Assembly (NCBI GenBank): GCA_913056335.1
Contig: CAJXLX010000026.1
Span: 1-33,874 of the forward strand
Direction of reading: 5' to 3'
From: an uncultured Rhodothermaceae bacterium
GTDB lineage: Bacteria > Bacteroidota > Rhodothermia > Rhodothermales > Salinibacteraceae
DNA: 33,874 nucleotides
Below, piece by piece: positions 1 through 8,559 of this stretch (position 1 is its first letter; every line of letters begins with the position of its first letter). The notes under the pieces were generated by a model. That model was given only the letters and a program-made list of their open reading frames with translations, was not told the origin of the DNA and ran no database searches. The translations under genes and the position numbers were made by a program.

Positions 1-1844
1 GCCCGGATGCGCTCGTTGTGGGCATCCCACTCGACTACGGTGTGCTCGGTGATTACCTCCTTGAAGAAGGTGGCCAGGTCGTCGCCCGAAATGGGAGCCG
101 CCAGCCGAATCTGCGCCTCGCGGTCGCGCCCCGCCACCTGAGCACATGCCAGATACTCGGATTGCGAGAGCAGTTGCGGACGATCGAGCGCGGCGGCTTG
201 TCCGTTCGATAGCAGAAAGCGCGTATCAGAGCCGGAGCGGCGCTGGGCAATGCGGTCGGGATACGCAAACGCGGTGAGGAGTCCGCAGGCGCTGGCGTCG
301 CTACGAGCAGTGCGATTAATGCCAAGTTTGCGGCGCCAGTGCCCGGCCATCTTCTGCACGCGATGCAGCGTGCCCCGCGCAATGCGACTGCCCCGGAGCG
401 CATTCGGCGTTGGGGAATCGCCATTGCGGGCGCGCTGCAACGCATCGAGCCGCAGGCGGAGATCCGCATCGGGGGCCTCTCCCTGTCCGCGAAAGATGTC
501 GCGCTCGCTCAAGAGGGCCGCCACGTCGCATCCCACTGCCGCATAGCCCAGGTCTTGCGCCCGCACCAGCAGATGTGCCAGTCGTGGATGCATGCCGAGG
601 CCCGCCATCTCGCGTCCGTGCGAGGTGACGGTGCCGTCGTCGGCGAGAGCGTCCAACTGCGTGAGCAGATCTTGAGCCTGCTGAAACGGCCCCGCGGGCG
701 GTCGCGAGAGCCAGCGCAGTTCATCCGGATCGGTGATGCCCCAGGCGGCCAGCTCCAGCGCCAGCGGGGCCAGGTCGGCCTGCTCGATTTCGGGCGGCGT
801 GTGCTCGGTGCGATTCATGTGCGTGTGGCGCGTCCACAGCCGGTGGCACACGCCCGGCGCGGTGCGTCCGGCGCGTCCGGCCCGCTGGTCGGCTGACGCC
901 CGCGAGATGGGTACGGTCTTGAGTTGCGTCATGCCGCTGTTGGGATCGAACTGCGGCGTACGGCGCTTGCCGCTGTCGATGACCACGCGCACGCCATCAA
1001 TCGTCAGGCTGGTTTCGGCGATGGGCGTGCTGAGCACAATCTTGCGCTCGTTCGCATCGCTCGGTTCGATGGCGCGGTCCTGCTCGCGGTGCGGCAGGTT
1101 GCCGAAGAGCGGATAGACGTTCACCCGAGCCGGCACCTTCGCCTCCACCTGCCGCTGTACGCGTTTAATGGCGGCCGCGCCCGGCAGGAAGACAAGCACA
1201 TCGCCTTCGGTGTCGGGCAGCACCTCCATGATTTTGCGGGATACGTGGGGTTCGATGTAGCCATCGGGGCGGCGGTCGGCATAGTGGATATCGACCGGAT
1301 ACGTGCGCCCTTCGCTGGTGATGCGCGGGGCGTCGTCCAGGAGATCGGCGACGGGCCCCACGTCGAGCGTGGCGGACATCACGAGCAGCCGTAGATCGGG
1401 GCGAAGCGACTCGTGGACATCCAGCGCGAGGGCGAGGCCGAGGTCCGCCTGCAGACTGCGTTCGTGAAACTCGTCGAAGATGACCGCGCCCACGCCGTCG
1501 AGCAGCGGGTCGTCTTGAATCATGCGCGTGAGCACGCCTTCGGTGACAACCTCGACGCGGGTCTGGCGGCTCACCTGCGTATCCATGCGCACGCGGTAGC
1601 CGATGGTCTGGCCCACGGATTCGCCGCGTTCTTGCGCCATCCGGCGGGCTGCGGCACGGGCCGCCAGGCGACGCGGCTCCAGCATAAGGATGCGCTCCTC
1701 GCCCAGCCAGTCGGCCTGGAGCAGCGCAGGCGGCACACGGGTGGTTTTGCCCGCGCCGGTGGGGGCTTCGAGCACCGCGCGAGGCGTATCGCGCAACGAA
1801 GCACGCAGCTCCGGCAGCACATCGTCGATAGGAAGGGGCGTCAT
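1..1844 (-). CDS. hrpB: HrpB-type ATP-dependent helicase (3' end outside window)
   Basis: A DEAH-box-like superfamily 2 helicase. The frame stays open from an ATG at 1844-1842 to the left window edge, giving about 614 residues of a protein that is normally a little over 800. Visible motifs in order are Walker A (APTGAGKTT, about residues 28-36), LEPRRLAARA (motif Ia, about 55-64), DEFHERS (motif II, 124-130; the DEFH form is typical of HrpB rather than HrpA), SAT (157-159), and QRAGRAGR (motif VI) near residue 320. An HrpB-like C-terminal part follows and is cut off. The biological role of HrpB is poorly defined; RNA or nucleic-acid remodelling is inferred from the family. It lies downstream of the outer-membrane protein gene on the same strand, separated by a terminator. 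No clear ribosome-binding site was seen; the start was chosen because it directly precedes the conserved N-terminus. Confidence 0.93.
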   Translation of the reverse strand, partial: MTPLPIDDVLPELRASLRDTPRAVLEAPTGAGKTTRVPPALLQADWLGEERILMLEPRRLAARAAARRMAQERGESVGQTIGYRVRMDTQVSRQTRVEVVTEGVLTRMIQDDPLLDGVGAVIFDEFHERSLQADLGLALALDVHESLRPDLRLLVMSATLDVGPVADLLDDAPRITSEGRTYPVDIHYADRRPDGYIEPHVSRKIMEVLPDTEGDVLVFLPGAAAIKRVQRQVEAKVPARVNVYPLFGNLPHREQDRAIEPSDANERKIVLSTPIAETSLTIDGVRVVIDSGKRRTPQFDPNSGMTQLKTVPISRASADQRAGRAGRTAPGVCHRLWTRHTHMNRTEHTPPEIEQADLAPLALELAAWGITDPDELRWLSRPPAGPFQQAQDLLTQLDALADDGTVTSHGREMAGLGMHPRLAHLLVRAQDLGYAAVGCDVAALLSERDIFRGQGEAPDADLRLRLDALQRARNGDSPTPNALRGSRIARGTLHRVQKMAGHWRRKLGINRTARSDASACGLLTAFAYPDRIAQRRSGSDTRFLLSNGQAAALDRPQLLSQSEYLACAQVAGRDREAQIRLAAPISGDDLATFFKEVITEHTVVEWDAHNERIR

Positions 1845-1941
1845 GCAGAAGCAGCAGCCGGTTCAGTAGGATACACGGACGACACGAACGGGGTACGAGT
1901 GGCTTTTGTTGGTAGAAAATGTGCTCATTCGAGTGCCCTAA

Positions 1942-1984
1942 ATACACAAAATGCCTCACCTGGCGCCGGGCCCGATGAGGCATT
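1942..1984 (-). terminator. Rho-independent terminator after the outer-membrane protein gene
   Basis: A perfect 9-bp inverted repeat (AATGCCTCA at 1950-1958 and TGAGGCATT at 1976-1984) encloses a GC-rich 17-nt loop. Read on the minus strand the stem is followed by TTTTGTGTATTT, so it fits termination of the gene ending at 2011, ahead of hrpB. Confidence 0.7.
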
Positions 1985-2010
1985 CGTTGGTGTATAGCTC
2001 GCGCTACGTA

Positions 2011-2706
2011 TTAGAAATATACAGATACGCCAAACAGGACAGGACGAGCGCCGACATTCCACTGGGTGTTTGTCGAGTCAAGAACGGTGGTGCCATTTCG
2101 CTCGATTTCGCTACTCTCGTGCGTGTATGTTGCCTGGACTCCATACTCTGCACTGATGCCGATAGCCGAATGCACCATCCACTCGACGCCAAAGACGCCT
2201 ACAAGTCCGCCACCATATAAACGACCGGTGTCTTCCTCAGTGCGAGTGCTGACCTGCCTCTCAGAGCGAGTACGTTGCATTAGCAAGGTGGGCCCGCCTC
2301 CTACATAGGGACGGATCGCCGATTCCCGATCTGAGGTGTACAGGTATTGAGCGTCGATCTGAAGTTGTTGCCGTGCCTCGTCATTGCTATCGGGCCCATC
2401 AGTAATGGCGTCCTCATTGATCTCGCGGGATCTCGATATTACGTCGAAGTTCGCTCCCAGCCGCAGGGCCCGCTGATCTGCAATCTGGTGCTTTACAGAG
2501 AGCACGCTGCCCTGAAACACGCTGCTCTGAAACGAGCCGAGCGTAAAGTTGTCATTCACCTGGAACTGAAGCGCCCAGTCTCCGGGAGATGGGGCTTCGT
2601 TTTCAGATTGGGCTTGAGCGAGAGGCGGAAGGACACCTGTTGCAACGATAAGCGCCATTCCGATAAGCAGCGTTGGAATCATCCGTGAGGATGAAATGGG
2701 CTGCAT
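2011..2706 (-). CDS. Small outer-membrane beta-barrel protein
   Basis: A predicted exported porin-like protein of about 231 residues. The N-terminus has a signal peptide with a basic residue, a hydrophobic core (TLLIGMALIVATGVLPPL) and an AQAQ cleavage region. The mature part alternates polar and hydrophobic residues in beta-hairpin style with Gly-rich turns (PYVGGGPTLL, RLYGGGLVGVFGVEW) and ends in Tyr-Phe, the usual aromatic C-terminus recognised by the BAM machinery. This matches the general OmpA-N/OprF-like eight-strand barrel class, but I cannot name a specific family. The frame extends upstream to an ATG at 2787; I chose the start at 2706 because it puts the signal peptide at the N-terminus. 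ATG 2682 is also possible but would lack the positive N-region. It is monocistronic, with its own terminator downstream. Confidence 0.8.
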   Translation of the reverse strand: MQPISSSRMIPTLLIGMALIVATGVLPPLAQAQSENEAPSPGDWALQFQVNDNFTLGSFQSSVFQGSVLSVKHQIADQRALRLGANFDVISRSREINEDAITDGPDSNDEARQQLQIDAQYLYTSDRESAIRPYVGGGPTLLMQRTRSERQVSTRTEEDTGRLYGGGLVGVFGVEWMVHSAIGISAEYGVQATYTHESSEIERNGTTVLDSTNTQWNVGARPVLFGVSVYF

Positions 2707-3077
2707 CGTACGGGCTGCTGGTATATGCATAGAACATAGGGAGACGAGTGCAAGATACATTCGAAAGCGCTGTAGACAGGTACACAAGTCCTGGAGCCAA
2801 CTTGGTTTGGATCTACCAAAAATCGTCCAGAAAAGGACGTTCAGGATTTTTTGTATGCCTCAATAACACTTATTAATTAATGCCGCGATCAACACCTAAG
2901 TCGTAACACAGTGCTATTGGGTCCACATATCAGCGATTTGCGGGCTAAGCCTTTACTTCATATAATGAAATGAAGTGTCATATCCAATTGCGCGCATTTT
3001 TAGTGGTGCGCCGTTTCTGGTTGGCCGTCGCTTCCCGTCTACTTTTTCTGTTGTCTGCATAGCGTTACGCCCTTCTC
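2707..3077. other. Divergent intergenic region (OMP / DUF3857 gene)
   Basis: No gene seen. This AT-richer stretch separates divergent genes and must carry both promoters. It contains a short hairpin (CGTCC 2824-2828, GGACG 2835-2839) with T-rich flanks on both strands. It also has a TTAATTAA stretch near 2873 and a 7-bp inverted repeat (ACTTCAT 2955-2961, ATGAAGT 2970-2976) overlapping the putative plus-strand -10 box. Confidence 0.6.
2938..2966 (+). promoter_or_regulatory. Candidate promoter for the tandem DUF3857 genes
   Basis: TTGCGG at 2938-2943 and TATAAT at 2961-2966 are separated by 17 nt, matching housekeeping sigma spacing, with a perfect -10 box. The implied leader to the start codon at 3078 is about 105 nt. 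A short inverted repeat overlapping the -10 could be an operator. Prediction from sequence only. Confidence 0.45.
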
Positions 3078-5147
3078 ATGTATCGTTCGATACGTCCTAT
3101 TCTCGCCGTCCTTCTTCTCATCTTGGCTGTCCACGCCGTTCCTACAGAGGCCCAACCGATTGACCCGCCTGATGAGCCCGCCGAGTGGGGCGAGGTGTCG
3201 ATGGAGGAGCTGGAGATGGATCACTATCCCGCCGACTCCAATGCCACCGCAGTCGTTCTGTCGGACTATGGCAAGACCTCGTTTCGTCCGAACGGACGCC
3301 TCTCGTTTGAGCGGCATCGTCGCATCAAGATATTGAGCGAGGAGGCGTACGACGACTGGGGCACCGTCGAAATTACGTACTACGACGAGGACCGTACCGA
3401 ACGAGCCGACAACATTGAGGCCCACACGGTGGTGCTTAACGCTCAAGGAGAACAAGAGACATACGAGCTCGACGAGGACAACATCTTCGAAGAGGATATC
3501 GACGACACGCATCAGCGCATTACGTTTACATTGCCGAACCTGCAACCCGGTGCCGTGATCGAGTACGCCTATCGCATCCGCTCGTACCAGCCGCATTTCT
3601 TGCGGTCGTGGACCTTTCAGACGACCGAGCCGACCCTGTACAGCGAGTATGAGACGCGCATCCCCCAAATTTTTGACTACGCGATCTTGTCGCAGGGGAG
3701 TCATCCGTATGACGTACAGGAGCGCGACGAAACGAACTTCAGTCCGCAGTTGCGCGGGACCGACTACCGGTGGGTGATGAAAGAGGTACCCGCTCTGCGC
3801 GCCGAGCCCTACATGACGACGCTGGAAAACTACCGCGCAAAGATTCGCTTCCAGCTGCAGTCGGTGAACCTGCCGAATCGCCGCTCGACGTCGGTGATGG
3901 GCTCGTGGGAGGAGCTCACTGAAGATCTCCTCGACCATGACAAACTGGGCGACCAGATCGGTGATCATCGTTCCGTACGCAATGCGGCCCGCGACGTGAT
4001 CGACGGCATAGAGGCGCCTGCCGATCAGGTACGCGCAATCTACAACCACGTGGTCGATGCGATGAGCTGGAACGACACCGCAACGCTGTACGCCCAGAGC
4101 GATCTTGATGACGTGCTCGAACGCGGGAGCGGGTCCAGCGCCGAGATCAACCTGCTGCTTGTGTCCATGCTTCAAGAGGCCGATGTCGACATGGCCGCAC
4201 CCGTGCTCACCAGCACGCGCAGCCACGGCAAAACCATGCCGCTGTATCCGTTCCTGTCGCAGTTCAACGATGTGCTTGTTGCCGTGTCAATGGGCGAACA
4301 GACCCTGCTGCTGGATGCAACCAACCCGCACCGCCCGATGGGCATGCTGCCGCTACGGGCCCTCAACGACAGTGGATACCTGCTACACGAAGACAACGCA
4401 CAATGGGTGCAGATTCCGCGCAATGTAATGCGCCAGCATATGTTTTTTGCGCAGGGCACACTGCGCCCCAATGGTACGGTTGACGCCAATGTCCGGGCCA
4501 CCTACAGCGGAGCCAGCATTGCCTCGCACCGAAGCGAGTATGCCCAGGCTGACGACGACACTTCTTTTGTGAAAGAGGCCGTCTTCGACCATTATGACGA
4601 TGCCGAAATCAGCGATCCCACAATCGAAATTCCTGATGTTCGCAGCGAGGCCATCACTGTAGATGCCGGGGTTACGCTGCCTGGCTACGCGCGTACAGCG
4701 GCCGACTTCATCTACCTGAACCCTGTGCTGCTGGGACGATGGGGCGAAAACCCGTTTCAGCGTCCAGAGCGCACGTATCCCGTCGACTTTGGCTACCCGA
4801 TTCAGATTCAGCAGACGTTGTCGCTTCAATTGCCGGAAGGATACGCTGTAGAAGAGCGCCCCCAAAACGCCCAGATCCAGTTTGGAGACGACGGCGGAAC
4901 GTATACGCGTCTGGTCCAAGCCCAGGGCAATCGTCTTACGGTACGTATGGTCTACACGCTGCGTCAACCTGTCGTCGGACCGACGAGCTACGAAGGGTTA
5001 CGAGAGTTCTTTGCGCGCATTGTGGATATGGAAGCCGAGCCCGTTGTCTTACGCAGCGTCGCCGATTCCGACCCCGATGCTGCCCCGTCCAACGTGGCAC
5101 CAGAGGCCTCATCAGCATCGGCCCCCGAATCGGAAACCGGGCGATAA
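3078..5147 (+). CDS. Exported DUF3857/transglutaminase-like protein, catalytic residues lost
   Basis: A 689-residue protein with a signal peptide (MYRSIRPILAVLLLILAVHA, then EAQP). It has the layout of Bacteroidota DUF3857 proteins: an N-terminal beta-rich DUF3857 domain (about 60-260, with LPNLQPGAVIEYAYRI), a transglutaminase-like core (about 290-450), and a C-terminal beta domain. In the core, the position of the catalytic Cys is Ser354 (GSGSSAEIN instead of the GDCK of its neighbour), and the His position is Asp398 (FNDVLVAV instead of FNHMILAV). Only the DAT Asp is kept. It is therefore probably non-enzymatic, perhaps structural or a binding partner. The tail from about 660 is Ala/Ser/Pro-rich and disordered. 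It is followed 48 nt later by an intact paralogue, with which it probably forms an operon. The substrate of the family is unknown to me. Confidence 0.88.
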   Translation: MYRSIRPILAVLLLILAVHAVPTEAQPIDPPDEPAEWGEVSMEELEMDHYPADSNATAVVLSDYGKTSFRPNGRLSFERHRRIKILSEEAYDDWGTVEITYYDEDRTERADNIEAHTVVLNAQGEQETYELDEDNIFEEDIDDTHQRITFTLPNLQPGAVIEYAYRIRSYQPHFLRSWTFQTTEPTLYSEYETRIPQIFDYAILSQGSHPYDVQERDETNFSPQLRGTDYRWVMKEVPALRAEPYMTTLENYRAKIRFQLQSVNLPNRRSTSVMGSWEELTEDLLDHDKLGDQIGDHRSVRNAARDVIDGIEAPADQVRAIYNHVVDAMSWNDTATLYAQSDLDDVLERGSGSSAEINLLLVSMLQEADVDMAAPVLTSTRSHGKTMPLYPFLSQFNDVLVAVSMGEQTLLLDATNPHRPMGMLPLRALNDSGYLLHEDNAQWVQIPRNVMRQHMFFAQGTLRPNGTVDANVRATYSGASIASHRSEYAQADDDTSFVKEAVFDHYDDAEISDPTIEIPDVRSEAITVDAGVTLPGYARTAADFIYLNPVLLGRWGENPFQRPERTYPVDFGYPIQIQQTLSLQLPEGYAVEERPQNAQIQFGDDGGTYTRLVQAQGNRLTVRMVYTLRQPVVGPTSYEGLREFFARIVDMEAEPVVLRSVADSDPDAAPSNVAPEASSASAPESETGR

Positions 5148-5195
5148 CCGAGGCACACTCTGCTATCACACTTCGCTCACTCCACCTCGTTTTGC

Positions 5196-7094
5196 ATGCA
5201 TATATCTCTCTTACGCTGGGCGAGCCTCTTGTTAGGAATGCTACTGGCTCTTCCAGCGTCAGGACAGGACCTCGGCCCGCTGTCCACCGACTTCGCCCCT
5301 GAATCGCTGGCGCTGCACCATGTGCCGCTTCCACTCATGGAGGACAATCCAGATGCGATTGTGCGCCGCGACCTGAAGCACATTGAGGCCCACGAGATCG
5401 GCGCCGTCTCGCAGCACGTGCGCCGGGCCGTCACGATCTTCTCGCGTGCAGGGCGCGAGTCATTTGGCACGCTGCGTCTTATGCACGACACCTTCCGCTC
5501 GGTCGACGACCTGGAGGGCTGGGTGTTAGATGCCAGAGGCACCGTCATGGCCGAACTCGATGACGACGACATCCGCGAGTATCCGGCTAACGACGGGTTT
5601 TCGCTCTATCGCGACCTGCGCGTGAAGCGGGCCGAGTTGCACCATGACGCGTACCCGTACACGGTTGTCTTCGAATACACCATCGAGCGCGATGGTCACC
5701 TGGGCTGGCCCACCTGGCGTCCGTACCACCCTACGGCTCCGGTCGAGCGGGCCTCGTATGTCGTAGACACCCCCAATGGCATGGACATGCGCTACGATCT
5801 CCGCCGCGGGGCCCCCGAGCCGAACGTGCGCTACGTCAACGACCGCCACCTGCACACCTGGACGATTGAGAATGCTGCCGCATGGGAGAGCGAGCCGCAC
5901 GGTCCCCCCTGGTATGCGCAGGCTCCCGCGGTGCACGTGGTGCCGCGTCAGTTTGCTATTGGGGATACGCAGGGCACGTTTGCTTCGTGGGAGGCCTTTG
6001 GCAACTGGTACCACGCGCTCACCCGCGAGCGCCAGACGCTATCCGAGGCCGCGTCGGAGGAGGCCCACGCCGTGGTCGCCTCAGCGCGCACCCGTCGCGA
6101 CTCGGTCCGCGCCCTCTACGATCACATGCAGTCGCACACCCGCTACGTGAGCGTGCAGCTCGGGCTGGGCGGCTGGCAGCCGTATCCCGCCGAATACGTG
6201 GAACGCACCGGCTACGGCGACTGCAAGGCGCTTTCCAACTACATGCAGGCCTTGCTCGAAGAGGTCGGCATTTCCTCATCCCCCGTCCTGATTCGATCGG
6301 GCCGCTATGCCCCACCACTACACGCCGACTTCCCCGAGAACCGCTTCAATCACATGATTCTGGCAGTGCCTACGGCTCAGGATACGCTCTGGCTGGAGAC
6401 CACCAGCCAGCTGCTCCCCTTCGGGCATGTGCACCGCGGCATTGCCGACCGTGCGGCCCTTCTGGTCCGCGAAGATAACAGCCACCTCGTTAATGTGCCT
6501 GCTTCGACAGCCGATCAGAACAAGCGCCTCCGGCATGCCACAGTTGACTTAGCCCCCTCGGGCCATGCCACCGCCGCACTTACCACGACCTACACCGGCC
6601 AATTGCACGACGGCCCTCGTCGCCAGCTGGCCCATGCCTCCACGCGCGACCGCCGGACGTGGATGCGTGAACAACTTCGATTTGGCACCTTCAACATTAC
6701 GCAGGTGGATTTCTCAGGGGTGAATCCACCGGACCCCAGCATTGAAATTCCCGTGTCGGTTGAGCTACCCCGCTATGCCACAGCAACCGCCTCGCGTCTC
6801 TTTCTGGATATTGGTCTTGCCCAGCCGCTTCCGGCTCTCCCTGCAGCAGCAGAAGGTCCACGCACTCAGCCCGTGCATCCGTTTACGCCCCCCGGCGTTT
6901 ATGCCGATTCGATTACGTACACCCTGCCGGATGGATACACCGTAGAAGCCCTTCCTGAAGGCCTAATGCTCGAAATGCCGTTTGCTACATATATCGTCTC
7001 GGTGCACCACGACGCCGACAAGCAACAGATTTTATACCGGCGGCGGTTGGAGCTCACGGATACAGTCCTTGCTCCTGAGATGTACGAGCGCTAG
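5196..7094 (+). CDS. Exported DUF3857/transglutaminase-like protein with intact Cys-His
   Basis: A 632-residue paralogue of the preceding gene. It has a signal peptide (MHISLLRWASLLLGMLLALPASGQ), a DUF3857 beta domain (about 50-240), a transglutaminase-like core (about 290-430) and a C-terminal beta domain. The core keeps the YGDCK motif with Cys343 and the FNHMIL motif with His386. The third catalytic position reads WLETT, with Glu where the family usually has Asp. The protein is probably periplasmic or surface-exposed with a papain-like/transglutaminase fold; whether it is a protease, cross-linker or amidase cannot be told. The start is favoured by the signal peptide. Position 48 nt after the degenerate paralogue suggests co-transcription. 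A weak hairpin (TAGGC/GCCTA near 7158-7171) follows the stop, without a T-tract. Confidence 0.9.
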   Translation: MHISLLRWASLLLGMLLALPASGQDLGPLSTDFAPESLALHHVPLPLMEDNPDAIVRRDLKHIEAHEIGAVSQHVRRAVTIFSRAGRESFGTLRLMHDTFRSVDDLEGWVLDARGTVMAELDDDDIREYPANDGFSLYRDLRVKRAELHHDAYPYTVVFEYTIERDGHLGWPTWRPYHPTAPVERASYVVDTPNGMDMRYDLRRGAPEPNVRYVNDRHLHTWTIENAAAWESEPHGPPWYAQAPAVHVVPRQFAIGDTQGTFASWEAFGNWYHALTRERQTLSEAASEEAHAVVASARTRRDSVRALYDHMQSHTRYVSVQLGLGGWQPYPAEYVERTGYGDCKALSNYMQALLEEVGISSSPVLIRSGRYAPPLHADFPENRFNHMILAVPTAQDTLWLETTSQLLPFGHVHRGIADRAALLVREDNSHLVNVPASTADQNKRLRHATVDLAPSGHATAALTTTYTGQLHDGPRRQLAHASTRDRRTWMREQLRFGTFNITQVDFSGVNPPDPSIEIPVSVELPRYATATASRLFLDIGLAQPLPALPAAAEGPRTQPVHPFTPPGVYADSITYTLPDGYTVEALPEGLMLEMPFATYIVSVHHDADKQQILYRRRLELTDTVLAPEMYER

Positions 7095-7246
7095 CGCACC
7101 CTCCTGAACACAATGCGACGCACAAATGGGACGCAGCAAGCCGTGTTGGTTCAGGAATAGGCCTCCGCCTACTGCATCTGCTTCACAGCGAGGCTCCACT
7201 CACGGGCACACGATACATATCTACTTTAGTTATACCTCTGTGGTAC

Positions 7247-7280
7247 CCCAAAAAGAAAAGCCCCTGCAAAACAGGGGCTT
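7247..7280 (-). terminator. Rho-independent terminator of tRNA-Val
   Basis: A perfect 9-bp stem (AAGCCCCTG 7258-7266, CAGGGGCTT 7272-7280) has a 5-nt loop. On the minus strand it is followed by TTCTTTTTGG. It lies 14 bases beyond the tRNA 3' end and reads in the tRNA direction. Confidence 0.85.
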
Positions 7281-7294
7281 ACGTTGATGCAGTG

Positions 7295-7368
7295 TGGGCC
7301 TTCCTGGATTTGAACCAGGGACCTCTCGCGTGTGAGGCGAGCGCTCTAAACCGCTGAGCTAAAGGCCC
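7295..7368 (-). tRNA. tRNA-Val (anticodon CAC)
   Basis: The minus strand folds as a complete cloverleaf of 74 nt. The acceptor stem is GGGCCTT/AAGGCCC with discriminator A. The D arm is GCTC/GAGC, the anticodon stem CTCGC/GCGAG encloses the loop CTCACAC (anticodon CAC), and the T arm is CCTGG-TTCAAAT-CCAGG. CCA is not encoded (the next bases are CAC). The anticodon reads the GUG valine codon. It is followed by its own terminator. Confidence 0.96.
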
Positions 7369-7481
7369 ATGTGTCGTTATGGGATGCGCTTAGACCGCTG
7401 CCGGATCTCGTTGTGCCGCGTACTGCATCAAGAAGAGGCGAAAGATGGGGTCCGGATTCCCCTTCAAGTGCTGCGATCGTG

Positions 7482-8117
7482 TCAGCGCGGGGTGCGCATC
7501 AAGTGCAGGGCAGCAGGTGGCACGTGGAGCGAATCGACCATCGATGCAGGCCAGGCAGGGGACGTCGTCGCATGCCGAGCCGCACGGCGTTCGTTCTGAG
7601 CACCGACTGGCAGCAGTGGAGCCTGCATCGCAGGGCGGTTGGCCACCTGCATGTGCTCAACAGGCGCTGATTCAGCAGTTTCGGCCCCGGGTGTCACAGG
7701 GGCACCGACAACCGTTGCCCCAACGAGTACCCCAATCATGAGCGCAGTGAGCACCGACGCAACAAGCCCTGCCGAGAACTGTGGACGCTGCAGGAGCGCT
7801 TCGCGTAGCGGCAACTTCGCGCACAAAAGCTCCGACTCAACCTGATCGCACACGTCGTTTTGAGCTTGCTTCGTGGCGGCAGCATCGTTGGGGAAACGAC
7901 ACTGACTAAGCAGATTCCGCGTCTGCTGCAGCTCTTCGATGTGAGCCTTCAGTTCCGGATTTGCCTCTACGTACGAGGTGAACACCGCCTCCAGGGCGGG
8001 GTCCATAGTGCCATCCACGTACTCACAGAGCCACTCATCAATCCAACTGTAGGGCGGGTCGCCGTCGCCCGGTGGCGGGTCTTGGGCGCCGTCCGAGAAT
8101 GATGCGTTGGTACTCAT
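7482..8117 (-). CDS. Putative anti-sigma-factor-like single-pass membrane protein
   Basis: About 211 residues. Residues 24-75 resemble the helical N-terminal domain of anti-sigma factors (WIDEWLCEYVDGTMDPALEAVF...EANPELKAHIEEL), but the zinc-binding HxxxCxxC signature is absent. One hydrophobic segment follows (about 115-138, GLVASVLTALMIGVLVGATVV), then a disordered C-terminal region rich in Ala, Pro and Arg. This topology (cytoplasmic helical domain, one membrane span, extracytoplasmic tail) fits an ECF anti-sigma factor. No sigma factor gene is adjacent, which weakens the assignment. The frame extends to an ATG at 8171; I chose ATG 8117 (MSTNASF), with no clear ribosome-binding site for either. 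A generic membrane regulator is the alternative. Confidence 0.65.
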   Translation of the reverse strand: MSTNASFSDGAQDPPPGDGDPPYSWIDEWLCEYVDGTMDPALEAVFTSYVEANPELKAHIEELQQTRNLLSQCRFPNDAAATKQAQNDVCDQVESELLCAKLPLREALLQRPQFSAGLVASVLTALMIGVLVGATVVGAPVTPGAETAESAPVEHMQVANRPAMQAPLLPVGAQNERRAARHATTSPAWPASMVDSLHVPPAALHLMRTPR

Positions 8118-8559
8118 ATCGATACAGACATGGTGAACCTCGCCGCTATCTTGAGAATAGATTTGCTGCAACGTGACGCAGCAGGCATCCCCGCAATGTG
8201 GTTCTGATGTAACACATCAGTAGGCATGCAGTCTGCAACACGTATGACCCGTTCCAATCTGTAGTTCCTCTTTGTCTCTCCTCGGCGTACGGATTCACAT
8301 ACCGAGAACCGTTTGCCGCGAATGGCCACTGCGGGCCCGTGCTCCTGCATCCCTTGGTACATTGACCGTACTGGTAGACAGGTAAACAGCAACGGTTCAA
8401 TGCTAAATGTCAATGCTAAATGATAGAGAGACGGTGCCGGTAGCCGGAGACGGGGAGCATCCGTTAGCGCAGACATCTGCGGTGGAACGGCTGGGTTACT
8501 ACTTAAGGTCTACCGGCATATGCTCTTCTACAAACACGATTATGTAACCTTGTGCAGCC
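8118..8559. other. Gene-free region carrying a degenerate repeat copy
   Basis: No convincing gene. It separates the PAS protein from the anti-sigma-like protein, both minus. Its right part (about 8391-8517) is related to the hairpin element at 14281-14470. Confidence 0.55.
8391..8517. repeat. Degenerate copy (A) of a hairpin-rich intergenic repeat
   Basis: Shares an exact 19-base block (GTAGCCGGAGACGGGGAGC, 8440-8458) with 14317-14335. The order of flanking blocks is also the same: CGGTTCAAYGCTA upstream, and ACTTAAGGTCTACC downstream corresponding to ACTTAACGTCTATCC. The first stem is decayed (7 of 9 pairs remain), and the region of the second and third hairpins of the 14.3 kb copy is missing. 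Also contains a short tandem duplication (AATGCTAAATG twice near 8399-8422). Confidence 0.6.

Noticed and set aside
1165-1983. A 272-codon minus-strand frame at the left end
   Set aside because: It overlaps the HrpB frame in a different phase; the HrpB frame shows helicase motifs and this one is Arg/Ala/Pro-rich with none.
3039-4226. A 395-codon open frame on the minus strand inside the first DUF3857 gene
   Set aside because: It is the antisense of a gene with signal peptide and domain structure; long antisense frames are common at this GC content and its protein has no recognisable features.
8114-8476. A 120-codon minus-strand frame upstream of the anti-sigma-like gene
   Set aside because: No domain or signal, and it overlaps the degenerate intergenic repeat.
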